Shown here: piece after piece, positions 7,166 to 15,008 of the stretch | How positions within the stretch are numbered: position 1 is the first letter of the stretch | Layout: each line of letters starts with the position of its first letter | Assembly (NCBI GenBank): GCA_964608735.1 | Contig: CAZSPL010000066.1 | Location: 1 to 17,065, forward strand | Direction of reading: 5' to 3' | DNA from: CAZSPL01 sp964608735 | Lineage (GTDB): Bacteria; JAJVIF01; JAPKYR01; CAZSPL01 | Length of the DNA: 17,065 nucleotides | Program-made: the position numbers and the translations under genes | Notes under the pieces: generated by a model | Seen by the model: the letters and a program-made list of their open reading frames with translations, nothing else | The model's database searches: none | Told to the model about the DNA's origin: nothing

Positions 7166-8158
7166 CTAATCAAGCCACAGGTGGAATGTCAAGTCGTTTG
7201 CGATGAATGACGGTCCGAGGCGCAGGGTAAGTTTGAGCACGGGCTGTATGCTGAACGGTATGCGGGTCATGGCATAAGTCGTACCGGAATCTATCGATAG
7301 TTGTATGGCCCGGGAGAGCATGGAATGGTAGATGCCGAGGCCGCGGCGGTCGCGGCGCACGGCCGCCATCCCGTAGGAGTCTATCTGTATCCCGGTCACT
7401 TCGGAAAAATCACGCACGAGCTGATACTGGAAGAACCCCGCGACCTCGCCGTCGAGTTCGGCGACCATCACCTTTTCGTCCCGGCCGGGCCTGGTGCAGG
7501 AATTGGTCACCCATGCTTCGTATAACTTATCCGCCTTCTCTGTTGTAATCACCGGGTCGTTGTGGAACCGGTCGTCGGTGTAAGCGCCAGCGAGGATGTC
7601 GAGTATTGTCGGCAGGTCGCCTTCCTCATAGTAGCGAAGTATCAGGCCTTTCTTCAGGTAATCGAACTGGACCGACTTGTGGTAGAGGGCGGTCATGCCG
7701 TTGTCCATGACCCTGAAGCCATCCCTTTCGAGGGGGTGGATGAGTCCGAAATCATAGGCGGCGGTGCGTATGCTCAACATCTCGATGCCGTTGCGACGTG
7801 CGGCGGCGATGATTTCATCGAGCAGGAACCTTGCCTGCCTCGCCTGGTCGGTTATATCGCCGGAAAGCATCATGAACTGGATGCGCCCGCACCCGGCGTC
7901 GAGGAACTTGCCGTCCCATGGAAGCTCCTCCCACCCGGCGACGGCGGCGAGGTCGCCGGAGGCATCGTAGAGGGCGAGGCCGCCGTTCTTGTGTCCGCTG
8001 AGGAAATGAATCAACCGCCGCGATGCGAGGAGGTTGAGTTTTTCATTTTTCACGGAGTGGACGAAATAATAGGGCTTGAAGCGGTAGTTCGAGATGAGCT
8101 TCTCCGCTTTGGGCATGTCATCCAATACGAAGCGGGTCAGCTTGTACTTCGGCGGCAT
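7166..8158 (-). CDS. Tandem GNAT-fold N-acetyltransferase, WecD-like
   Basis: A 330-residue protein with two GNAT-like halves. The N-terminal half (to about residue 170) ends in LSIRTAAYDFGLIHPLERDG followed by FRVMDNGMTALY, the pattern seen in the first domain of dTDP-fucosamine acetyltransferase-type (WecD-like) enzymes. The C-terminal half carries the acetyl-CoA pyrophosphate loop RRDRRGLG after the strand IDSYGMAAV. It probably transfers acetyl or a related acyl group to an amino sugar of a surface glycan, as judged from its neighbours. Start ATG 8158 is chosen because AAGGAGAGG lies just upstream; the frame stays open to 8209 but those codons contain the ribosome binding site. It ends in TAG directly followed by TGA. 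Confidence 0.78.
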   Translation of the reverse strand: MPPKYKLTRFVLDDMPKAEKLISNYRFKPYYFVHSVKNEKLNLLASRRLIHFLSGHKNGGLALYDASGDLAAVAGWEELPWDGKFLDAGCGRIQFMMLSGDITDQARQARFLLDEIIAAARRNGIEMLSIRTAAYDFGLIHPLERDGFRVMDNGMTALYHKSVQFDYLKKGLILRYYEEGDLPTILDILAGAYTDDRFHNDPVITTEKADKLYEAWVTNSCTRPGRDEKVMVAELDGEVAGFFQYQLVRDFSEVTGIQIDSYGMAAVRRDRRGLGIYHSMLSRAIQLSIDSGTTYAMTRIPFSIQPVLKLTLRLGPSFIANDLTFHLWLD

Positions 8159-8162
8159 TGAA

Positions 8163-8171
8163 CCTCTCCTT
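8163..8171 (-). promoter_or_regulatory. Ribosome binding site fixing the acetyltransferase start
   Basis: AAGGAGAGG on the minus strand, four bases before the ATG at 8158. It lies inside the longer open frame, so it excludes the upstream GTG at 8209 as the main start. Confidence 0.7.
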
Positions 8172-8192
8172 GTCATACCATCCCGTAATCCC

Positions 8193-8894
8193 TCAGGATA
8201 AGCCTCCACTTCCCAAGGCGATTATTTTTGCGGCCTCCTTCCCGGTATTGAACAGCAGATCGACGACCGACAGGTAGGGCTCGAACTCTCCATGGAGCTG
8301 CGGGTATACGGGGTGGACATAGTCCTGGAACTCAACCCGTATTCCCGCCCTGTCGAACAGGTCGATCTCGAAGTAATTTCTCGCGGCGGCGCCGGTGTAA
8401 TATTCATCCGCGCCAAGCTCGCGGCACAAGTTCAGCAGCCGGGTGGTCTTGCCCCCGGCGGTGCCCATTTCCGAGGAGCGGCGGAATTTGTCCGCCGGCT
8501 CGCCGAGAAATCGAGCGAGTAAGTATATCAATGTTATGTCGAGGTCTACCAGTTTTTCATAATCCGCATCGAGGGTTTCCTCGATTTCGGGGAAATAATC
8601 GTCAAAGTAGGGTGCGCGTGAATAGAATCGCTGCAGCGAACGTATGTGCTTGCGCCGCCATGGGCGGGAGTTGTCGATGAGCGTATCGCATACGCTGTCG
8701 CCGAAATGCCCTTTCTGGATTACCGGCACCGTGAGCCATACGGGTCCGTCGGGACCCTTGACGCGATTGCGGTTGCGCCATCCGCGCCTGTCGAACTGTA
8801 CATCGTCATATATGACGAACACATCGGCGCGCTGAAGCTGCTCGAAGAAACCGAGCCACGGGATGTATCCAGGCTGAAGGATAACTGCTCTCAC
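8193..8894 (-). CDS. WbqC-family protein
   Basis: A 233-residue cytoplasmic protein of the WbqC-like family (PF08889), found in O-antigen and capsule loci; the biochemical role is not firmly established, although acyl or amino acid transfer onto amino sugars has been discussed. The N-terminal block is characteristic: ILQPGYIPWLGFFEQLQ, followed by FVIYDDVQFDRRGWRNRNR and the WLTVPV strand. The middle has SLQRFYSRAPYF, and the C-terminus the family-like QDYVHPVYPQ and LSVVDLLFNTG. Start is GTG at 8894, overlapping the glycosyltransferase stop as GTGA, with AAGGAGGG seven bases upstream. It lies next to a WecD-like acetyltransferase, which fits joint decoration of an amino sugar. Confidence 0.9.
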   Translation of the reverse strand: MRAVILQPGYIPWLGFFEQLQRADVFVIYDDVQFDRRGWRNRNRVKGPDGPVWLTVPVIQKGHFGDSVCDTLIDNSRPWRRKHIRSLQRFYSRAPYFDDYFPEIEETLDADYEKLVDLDITLIYLLARFLGEPADKFRRSSEMGTAGGKTTRLLNLCRELGADEYYTGAAARNYFEIDLFDRAGIRVEFQDYVHPVYPQLHGEFEPYLSVVDLLFNTGKEAAKIIALGSGGLS

Positions 8895-10096
8895 GCGCGG
8901 CCCTCCTTCTTGCGTTCGAGCAGTTTGTCGAGCATATCCCGGATGCGCCGGTCTTCGGATTCAAAAGCCGCGCGGATTTCCATCGCCATGTCCAGCTTGA
9001 TTTCATCGGCATCAGCGGCGGCGGCGAGGATGTCGGCCTGCCCCTTGACGATTTCGCTTCGGGTGATACGGGCGAGGCGGGAATATGTGTCGGCGAGATT
9101 GTCCCACGTAACGCGCGGGGTGAGCATGATGTCGTCGAGATGGGCGCGTTCGCCGATGGAAAGGTTGATGATATCGGTATCAGAAACGACACGCCTGCGC
9201 TGGATGGGCATACGCTGAATAAGGAGTTGTGGGAACGACACAATCAGGCTGAGATAGATTTTCAGGGTGACCCACAGGAACTGTTTCTCGATGCGCGCGC
9301 GGCGCGTGTGGTAGATGAAATGCATCGCGAGCAGCTTGAATGCCGTGCGGCGCTTCATATTTTTTACAACTGTATAGAGCAGGTTCCGCTGGATGTAGTA
9401 ATACTTGAACATCACGCCCTTACCGCGGGTGGTAAGGCTGTGATGATGATGCGCCACGGCGGTGGGGATGTAGGCCACGCGGTAGCCGTATATATTCAGA
9501 CGGTAGCACCAGTCGACATCTTCGTAGTAGAGGAAATATCGATCGTCCATTTTCCCGACGACATTTCCATCGAAAGCATTCCGCCTGATGAGCGCGGCCG
9601 CGAAGCACGCTCCCATCGGGCGGTCGGGAATGTCATACTGGCCGATATCGATCTGTCCGACGCCCCGGTTGTAGGCGGACATCAGGCCGTTGACAAGAGT
9701 GCCGGTATTATCGATGGCGACCTTATCCCCCATGAAGAGCGTCTTTCCGGTGACGCACAGGATGTCGTCGCCGGTGAATCCCTTCAGCGCTTCCTCGATG
9801 AACCGGGCGTCGAGCACGATATCGAAATTCATCACGAGGACGAAATCCTCATCGATATTTTCGAGCGCGCGATTGATGGCGCCGGAAAAACCGCAGTTTT
9901 TTGGGAGCATTAACTTATCGACGCCGTGTATGTTCAGCGATTGGACGATGTGCGAGCCCGCGGATAAGTTGTCGGCGATGAGTATGCGCGACGGCTTGTG
10001 CGTTTGTTTGAGCAGCGAATCGATGCACTCACCGAGCGTCTCGTCGGTGGGCGCATAGGTGATGATGAGGCAGCATACTGAAGCGCCGGAGGTCAA
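8891..10096 (-). CDS. Family 2 glycosyltransferase (GT-A fold, rhamnosyltransferase-like)
   Basis: Transfers a sugar from a nucleotide donor to a growing surface polysaccharide at the cytoplasmic face of the membrane. The GT2 domain spans about residues 5-250: CLIITYAPTDETL start, the NCGFSGAINRAL segment, an NFDIVLD metal/donor motif (about residue 90), and FLYYEDVDWCYRL with the likely catalytic ED pair near 192, then YRVAYIPTAVAHHHHS. The C-terminal ~100 residues are a charged helical tail. I assign a TTG start at 10096: it overlaps the upstream stop (TTGA), has GGGAGG at the right distance, and yields 401 residues beginning just before the first strand. The frame is open further to 10138 without a site. 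The stop overlaps the WbqC start. Confidence 0.9.
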   Translation of the reverse strand: MTSGASVCCLIITYAPTDETLGECIDSLLKQTHKPSRILIADNLSAGSHIVQSLNIHGVDKLMLPKNCGFSGAINRALENIDEDFVLVMNFDIVLDARFIEEALKGFTGDDILCVTGKTLFMGDKVAIDNTGTLVNGLMSAYNRGVGQIDIGQYDIPDRPMGACFAAALIRRNAFDGNVVGKMDDRYFLYYEDVDWCYRLNIYGYRVAYIPTAVAHHHHSLTTRGKGVMFKYYYIQRNLLYTVVKNMKRRTAFKLLAMHFIYHTRRARIEKQFLWVTLKIYLSLIVSFPQLLIQRMPIQRRRVVSDTDIINLSIGERAHLDDIMLTPRVTWDNLADTYSRLARITRSEIVKGQADILAAAADADEIKLDMAMEIRAAFESEDRRIRDMLDKLLERKKEGRA

Positions 10097-11217
10097 CGCC
10101 GGGCCTCCCGTACGACATCCGCGAGGATTCGCTCGCACTCGCCGGCGTAATTATCCCAACTGAATTTTTCGCTCCATTCGGCGGCGCGACGTCCCATCTC
10201 GACGCGCAAATCGGGCGAGCCGATAAGCTCGTCGATGCGCGCGCGGAATTGGGCGGGGGAATTCACGAGGAACGCGGTGTTGCCGTCGCTGCAGACTTCC
10301 GGGTGCGCGCCGATGTTGTAGACCACGGCGGGGCGGCTGAAAGACTGGGCTTCGAGCAGGGGAAGGTTGAAGCCTTCCCATTTGCTGGCGGAGACATAGA
10401 AATCGGATGCGAGATAGAATCCGGGCATCCATTCGTGCGGCGCTTCGATAACCGGTATGATGCCCCTTCCCTCGCAGAGCTTGACATCGTAGTCCGAGCC
10501 GATGCCGACCATCATGAGGCGGACGTTCGGATGCCGTTCCCTGATTTCCACGGCGGTTTCCATAAGCTCGGCGGTACCCTTGTATGGCTGGTCCTGCGGG
10601 TTGATGCGCCCGACGTAGAGCATGAGGAGCTCGTTGTCGGCGATGTCATACTTCGCGCGGAACTGCGCGCGGAGGGAATCGCGCTCCGAGGCAAGCGGCT
10701 TCGGCACGTGCTCGTGCCCGTGATATACCGCGATGCATTTGCCGCGCTGGAACCTTGGCAAAAGCGAGCAGGTGTATTTCGAATTGGAGATGATACGCGC
10801 TGCGTGGGAATGGTAGAGGTAATACTGCGTGAGGCGCATGTAGGCGAAGTTCATTCGCTTGCGCCACGAGAAGCCGCGGGTGTCGACGATGCCGAATTCC
10901 ATGCTCACGCAGGGCTTCTTGAGATGCTTCGGGAAGTAGAAGAACGGCTGCGTGGCGATGAGGTAGATGTCTTCATCCTGTTCGTTGAAGAATGGAATCC
11001 ATCGTCGGGCGTTGAGTTCGAATATCGCGAACGCTTTGTGCGGCTTGACCGGGACGGGGACCATTTCATAGGGGGTGTCGCCGAAGGAGCCGTCGGTCAT
11101 GCCCGTGAAGAGGCGCACACGGTGGCCGCGTTCGACGAGGCGGACGGCGAGTTCATTGAGTACGAGGTCGACCCCCCATCCGAGCCGCATCCACGATGTC
11201 AGGATTCCGATTTTCAT
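10093..11217 (-). CDS. Family 4 glycosyltransferase (GT-B fold)
   Basis: A retaining GT-B glycosyltransferase of 374 residues, acting on surface polysaccharide at the inner membrane. The N-terminal Rossmann domain starts KIGILTSWMRLGWGVDLVLN. The linker to the donor domain carries LYVGRINPQ, and the C-terminal domain has the EX7E motif in KWEGFNLPLLEAQ (Glu281, Glu289), followed by AVVYNIGAHPEV, which binds the nucleotide sugar. The start is ATG 11217 (MKIGIL), behind GGGGA; the in-frame ATG at 11232 falls within a palindrome and has no site. The gene follows kdsD by 36 bases and overlaps the GT2 gene by four. Donor and acceptor sugars cannot be inferred. Confidence 0.92.
   Translation of the reverse strand: MKIGILTSWMRLGWGVDLVLNELAVRLVERGHRVRLFTGMTDGSFGDTPYEMVPVPVKPHKAFAIFELNARRWIPFFNEQDEDIYLIATQPFFYFPKHLKKPCVSMEFGIVDTRGFSWRKRMNFAYMRLTQYYLYHSHAARIISNSKYTCSLLPRFQRGKCIAVYHGHEHVPKPLASERDSLRAQFRAKYDIADNELLMLYVGRINPQDQPYKGTAELMETAVEIRERHPNVRLMMVGIGSDYDVKLCEGRGIIPVIEAPHEWMPGFYLASDFYVSASKWEGFNLPLLEAQSFSRPAVVYNIGAHPEVCSDGNTAFLVNSPAQFRARIDELIGSPDLRVEMGRRAAEWSEKFSWDNYAGECERILADVVREARR
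10104..10109 (-). promoter_or_regulatory. Ribosome binding site supporting a TTG start
   Basis: GGGAGG on the minus strand, seven bases before TTG at 10096. It lies within the end of the upstream glycosyltransferase gene, consistent with reinitiation at the TTGA overlap. Confidence 0.6.
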
Positions 11218-11224
11218 AAATATC

Positions 11225-11244
11225 CCCGGCATCAGAATGCCGGG
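11225..11244. repeat. Palindrome between kdsD and the GT4 gene
   Basis: A perfect inverted repeat with 8-bp arms, CCCGGCAT and ATGCCGGG, around CAGA. On the minus strand the 3' arm contains most of the GGGGA ribosome binding site of the glycosyltransferase at 11217, so a folded RNA could reduce its translation. No T-run follows, so it is not an intrinsic terminator. Similar in style to 1319-1336. Confidence 0.55.
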
Positions 11245-11253
11245 TTACTTGAG

Positions 11254-12240
11254 TTAACCCAGCCCCGCGCCGATGAGGTCGAGGAGGCGGAGCATGCCGA
11301 CGAGGATGTGATTTTCGTCGACCACCGGAAGCTGGGATATCTGCGCGTTCTCCATATATTTCAACGTATCGAATGCCGGGGAGTCGTGGCGGGCGGACTT
11401 GGGCGTCTTTATCATTATATCCGCGACCGGTATGGCGAGCAAGTCGCTTATGGAGCCCTCCGCGCGTTCGAGCAGGCGTTTCACATCGCCGTCGGTGATA
11501 ATTCCGAGCAGCTTGCCGACTTCACTGGCGGAAGTGCCGACAATCGCGACGGCGCCCATGCGCTTGCTTGTGAGCTCGAAAAGGGCTTCCTTGAATGTCG
11601 CATCGATTTTCACAACGGGAAGCGCGTCGCCGGAATGCATGATGTCGCTGACTTTCAGAAGCAGCCGCCGCCCAAGCGTCCCGCCCGGATGCAGCCGCGC
11701 ATAGTCGCCGCGGGAAAATCCGCGCTTTAGCTGCAGGGCGATGGCGAGCGCGTCGCCGAGGGCCATCTGCGCGGCGCACGATGCCGTCGGGGCGAGGCCG
11801 TTGGGGTCGGCTTCGCGCGGAACCGTGGAAAGAAGAACGAAGTCGACATGTTTCGTGAGCGTGCTGCCGGGACGGCCGACCATCGCAATTATCTTGTTTC
11901 CGAGATTCCGGATGGACGGCACGAGGTCGAGCATCTCGTGATTCTCCCCGCTGTTCGAGACGAGGAGCACGATGTCGCCTTTCATTATCGCGCCGAGGTC
12001 TCCGTGTACGCCTTCAGTGGGATGCAGGAACGCCGCCGGTGTACCGGTGGAGAGGAATGTCGCGGCAATCTTACGCGAGATGATTCCCGACTTGCCGAGG
12101 CCTGACACGATGACGCGTCCCGGCGTGTTGATTATCGCCTCGACCACGCGGAGGAATTCATCGTCGAGGTGCTGCTTGAGATGTTCGAGCGCCTCGCGTT
12201 CGATGTCGATTACTTCCTTGGCTTTTTCTATCAGGTCCAT
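11254..12240 (-). CDS. kdsD: Arabinose-5-phosphate isomerase (KdsD/KpsF family)
   Basis: Interconverts ribulose-5-phosphate and arabinose-5-phosphate, the first committed step to Kdo; cytoplasmic tetramer. The 328 residues match the family. The SIS domain (about 1-195) contains VSGLGKSGIISRKIAATFLS, FLHPTEGVHGDLG, VSNSGEN, DPNGLAPTASCAAQMALGDA and RLHPGGTLGRRLL with the likely catalytic histidine. Two CBS domains follow (about 205-328), usually regulatory. I chose ATG 12240 (MDLIEKA) with AGGA upstream; the frame extends to 12333 across the terminator and -10 box, so the longer forms are unlikely. It opens the polysaccharide operon that ends with kdsB. The genes between the two Kdo steps suggest a Kdo-containing glycan. 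Confidence 0.95.
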   Translation of the reverse strand: MDLIEKAKEVIDIEREALEHLKQHLDDEFLRVVEAIINTPGRVIVSGLGKSGIISRKIAATFLSTGTPAAFLHPTEGVHGDLGAIMKGDIVLLVSNSGENHEMLDLVPSIRNLGNKIIAMVGRPGSTLTKHVDFVLLSTVPREADPNGLAPTASCAAQMALGDALAIALQLKRGFSRGDYARLHPGGTLGRRLLLKVSDIMHSGDALPVVKIDATFKEALFELTSKRMGAVAIVGTSASEVGKLLGIITDGDVKRLLERAEGSISDLLAIPVADIMIKTPKSARHDSPAFDTLKYMENAQISQLPVVDENHILVGMLRLLDLIGAGLG

Positions 12241-12282
12241 TTCGCATCCTGCCGATAATATGTTTCGCATCCGGCGTGGGAC

Positions 12283-12288
12283 ATTATA
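12283..12288 (-). promoter_or_regulatory. Candidate -10 box of the kdsD operon
   Basis: TATAAT on the minus strand directly after the terminator of the preceding gene. Transcription would start near 12276, giving a leader of about 36 bases to kdsD. No good -35 hexamer is visible 16-18 bases upstream, where the terminator stem lies. The perfect hexamer and the position support it. Confidence 0.45.
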
Positions 12289-12291
12289 TAC

Positions 12292-12315
12292 AAAAAACCC
12301 GCCGGAAGGCGGGTT
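12292..12315 (-). terminator. Rho-independent terminator after the thioredoxin-like lipoprotein gene
   Basis: On the minus strand AACCCGCC-TTCC-GGCGGGTT forms an 8-bp GC-rich stem with a four-base loop (12296-12315), followed directly by T residues to 12292. It lies 22 bases after the TGA stop at 12337-12339 and before kdsD, separating the two transcription units. Confidence 0.88.
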
Positions 12316-12336
12316 CATCGTCGGTATCGTCAATGC

Positions 12337-13977
12337 TCAAATCAATTCGTTGATAATCGTAGTGAACTCCGATGCGCCGCTTATGGCTCCGAGCTTGGCA
12401 TAGCGTACGTTGCCGTCGTAATCGATGATGAAGTTCTGCGGGATGCTCAACGATTCGCCGAGGTAGTCGTTGTAGAGGTCGAATACATTCCACTGGCTCC
12501 ATCCCCACTCGGTGAAATCATAGGTATGGCTGCAGACCCAGTCGGCTCCTGATTGCTTGGCGGGGTCGCCGTTTATGGCGAGAATCGCGAAATCCTGCCC
12601 GTCGTAGATGTCCATCATCTGCTGGAATGCGGGGAACTCCCCGATGCAGGCGCCTCACGTGACGCGCCAGAAATTGAGGAGGATGACATTGCCGGGGCTG
12701 TAATTACTGAGGAAGAAATATGTCGGCTCGAGCTGGCGTTCGCACTGGAATCCCGGCGCCGCCGCGGGATTTGCCGCCTCATATTTGGTGACGCGAATCT
12801 TGCCGCTCTGCATCGAGTCGATTCCGCCCTTGTTGTCTGATACTTCGCAGGTGACGTAGTATTTGCCGACCGTGTTGGGTGGAAGCCAGACTGCGGTGTC
12901 GTCGATGTCGTATTCGAAATCGCCCCCGTCGCACGACCAGTAGTAGTGAAGCACATCGTGGTCGGGGTCGGATGCGTTGCATTTGAAGGTAATTTTTTCG
13001 GTGGCGCTTCCCTTGTAGCATGTCGTGCGGGTCATGCTCAGGCTGTCGATATCGGGCGGGTCGTTCGGTCCGCCGAGGATCTCGACATGGAAGCTGCTCC
13101 ACCCATAGTGATACGGCCAGTCATACGCGAACAGGTTGATGCGGTGCATGCCGGGGATCGCGGCGATGGTGAAATTATCGGCGCCGAATACACCGTCACC
13201 CGCTACGCCATCGGAATGGTAACCGTCATCGAACATCGGCGTGAGCTCTCCGCCGACGCTCGTCAAATCGACGATGGTTATTAGAAGATCATCCTGGTGG
13301 TCGAATATCTTCGCTGTAATCACCGATGGGTTGATGCCGTTCACGAATGTCGGCGCGTGGGTTATATCCTCAATCATCGGCTCCTTGCAGTTGCCGGGCC
13401 AGGACGCGTCGATGATGTAATCCACCGAGTTCCAGTTGCTTCCCGCCGGGAAATGGAAGAGGAAGGTTTCGCTGAGGAAAGTGCCGGGCCAGAATACGCG
13501 CAGCGGGTTGTCCTTGCCGTATGCACGGAAATCCATATCCTGCCCGATATATTGATTCATGAAGCCGTCGGGATTCTTCAGGTATTTGGTTCCGAGATTG
13601 TACACGAGGCCGCGGACATCGTATGCCGGTACCGCCGGATTCTTCAACTTGACGACGATCGACCATTCCTCGTTCGCGGGAGTGTAGTTGCTGCCGATAA
13701 TCTGCACGCAGTCATTGCAGTTCGGTGGCAGGGTGAATGCGGTGACGTTGCAATGGGCGTCGGTTAAGCGTAGTGGGATGACTGATGCTTCACCGCTTGC
13801 CGGGTCGAATTCGACGCGGAAGGTTGCCATGATTCCGTGGGTGTCGTCCGCCGAAACGCGTTCGGCAACCGGGGATATTTCCTGTGGAGCGACAGGATTC
13901 CCGGCCCCGGAGCATCCCAGAAATATGCTGGAAAGAACGAACAAAGCGAGGAGTGCGACGATGTTCGCATTCTTCAT
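12337..13977 (-). CDS. Selenocysteine-containing thioredoxin-like (TlpA-type) lipoprotein with PKD-like domain
   Basis: A 546-residue exported lipoprotein if the internal UGA is read as Sec. Start ATG 13977 (AGAGG nine bases upstream; a TTG at 13986 is too close to that site). The signal peptide ends in FLGC with Cys22. A beta-rich region follows, with DDGYHSDGVAGDGVFGA near 250, and then a PKD-like domain (about 302-396: ASDPDHD, YYWSCDGG, YYVTCEVSDNKGG). The C-terminal thioredoxin fold begins VILLNFWRVT; UGA encodes residue 441, then GACIGEFPAF, so the active site is U-G-A-C with resolving Cys444. The fold continues with FAILAINGD and SIPQNFIIDYDGNV (cis-Pro513). Likely a periplasmic thiol-disulfide or peroxide oxidoreductase; substrate unknown. 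The alternative is a Cys-to-stop mutation or base error. It follows the TPR gene by 77 bases. Confidence 0.75.
12619..12654 (-). promoter_or_regulatory. Candidate bacterial SECIS element
   Basis: Directly 3' of the UGA. Upper stem CGGGG (12643-12639) pairs with CCCCG (12634-12630) around the loop AGUU, which starts 17 nt after the UGA and has G as its second base. A lower stem CTGC (12649-12646) with GCAG (12622-12619) can close it over an asymmetric internal loop. This meets the published general rule for bacterial SECIS elements: loop about 16-37 nt from the UGA, with a G in the first two loop bases. The stem also encodes Gly-Glu-Phe-Pro, so chance is possible. Confidence 0.55.
12655..12657 (-). 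other. In-frame UGA, proposed selenocysteine codon (Sec441)
   Basis: The TGA sits where thioredoxin-like proteins have the nucleophilic first cysteine of CXXC: NFWxxxCxxC in the family against NFWRVT-U-GAC here. The same frame is open for 104 more codons, which encode the rest of the fold. A TGA needs only a one-base change from the cysteine codons TGC or TGT. Confidence 0.7.
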
Positions 13978-14054
13978 TGCGCTCAACCTCTAAATAACGC
14001 CGGTACTGTGGCCGGTCTCGATTGATAAATGATACCACATCGGGTGGCTCGCCG

Positions 14055-15008
14055 TTAGCCTTTTAACTCCTTCAGTTTGGCGACGGCATCGGTGTACCCC
14101 GGGTCGAGTTGGAGGGCGGCCTGAAGTTCGGCATTTGCGCCGTTTTTGTCTCCCTTGTCTTCGAGGAACAGGGCATAGTGGAAATGATAGAGGGGATTGT
14201 TCGGGTCCGATGCGATTGCGGCCTTGATTTCTTCAATCGCGTTGTCCATGTAGCCCTTCTCCCACTGTTCCATCGCGAGGTTGTTATGCGCGACGGGATT
14301 CATCGGGTCCCTCTCGATTACGAGATGGTAGAGCTTCATCCCCTCGGCCTTGTTGCCGTTCTCACAGAGCAGCAACCCGAGATTGTTCATGGCGGGGGCG
14401 TAGTTGGGTGACATATTGACCGCATCGCGATATGCGCTTTCCGCGCCCTCGATGTCGCCGTTTTCCTGAAGAAGGTCGCCGAGCCTCGAGTAATACTCCG
14501 CATGCGGGGACACATCGATCAGTCGCCGTACGGTCTCTATCGTCATATCCATATTGCCGGCGGACTCATAGCATCTGGCCAGCTCGGACAACAGCCGGGG
14601 ATGCTCGACCGTTCCGGCGCTGAGTCCGACGCCCTTCTCGAGGATGGGTATCGCTTCGGCGGCGCGCCCCGCGAGGCGCAGGCATGTGCCGTAATCGAGA
14701 TAGGTCAGGTAGTCCCCCGGGTCGATTTCGAGGCTGCGGCTGAAGCGGGCGATGGCTTCATCATATCTATCTGAATGGTAGAGCGCGAAAGCGAGGTTCG
14801 TGATATAGGTCTTGCTGTCGGGGCTTTTTTCGACCGCCGCTTCGAGCTTGGCGATGGCCCCGCTGTAGTCGCCGACCCGGATTAAATCCAGCCCCTCGGT
14901 ATTGAGGCGCGCGGCTTCGGGGTCGGCGCGAACGGTTTCCGTCCCGCCGCATCCGGCTGAAAGAAGAATCGATAATAGCAGAAGGAGTGATACGCCGAGC
15001 AGTCTCAC
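14055..15008 (-). CDS. TPR-repeat lipoprotein
   Basis: A 317-residue lipoprotein made almost wholly of tetratricopeptide repeats, a protein-protein interaction scaffold. The signal peptide (MRLLG, Leu-rich core) ends in LLSAGC, with Cys20 acylated. About eight TPR units follow from residue 34, with typical positions visible in NLAFALYHSDRYDEAIARF, NLGLLLCENGNKAEG and NNLAMEQWEKGYMDNAIEEI. It is likely at the periplasmic side of a membrane, assembling or measuring a complex; the partner is unknown. Start is GTG at 15008, overlapping the upstream stop (GTGA), with GGAGG about 12 bases away, so coupling probably drives initiation. The thioredoxin-like lipoprotein gene follows 77 bases later, so the two may act in the same compartment. 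Confidence 0.88.
   Translation of the reverse strand: MRLLGVSLLLLLSILLSAGCGGTETVRADPEAARLNTEGLDLIRVGDYSGAIAKLEAAVEKSPDSKTYITNLAFALYHSDRYDEAIARFSRSLEIDPGDYLTYLDYGTCLRLAGRAAEAIPILEKGVGLSAGTVEHPRLLSELARCYESAGNMDMTIETVRRLIDVSPHAEYYSRLGDLLQENGDIEGAESAYRDAVNMSPNYAPAMNNLGLLLCENGNKAEGMKLYHLVIERDPMNPVAHNNLAMEQWEKGYMDNAIEEIKAAIASDPNNPLYHFHYALFLEDKGDKNGANAELQAALQLDPGYTDAVAKLKELKG

Noticed and set aside
10249..11730. Plus-strand open frame of 493 codons
   Set aside because: It lies antisense to the clearly coding glycosyltransferase and kdsD genes, has no family-like motifs, and is a by-product of GC-rich codon use on the other strand.
12655..12657. Genome-wide reassignment of TGA to an amino acid
   Set aside because: TGA is the normal terminal stop of many genes here (for example at 869, 3186, 5014, 8193 and 15005), so only context-dependent recoding can explain this codon.
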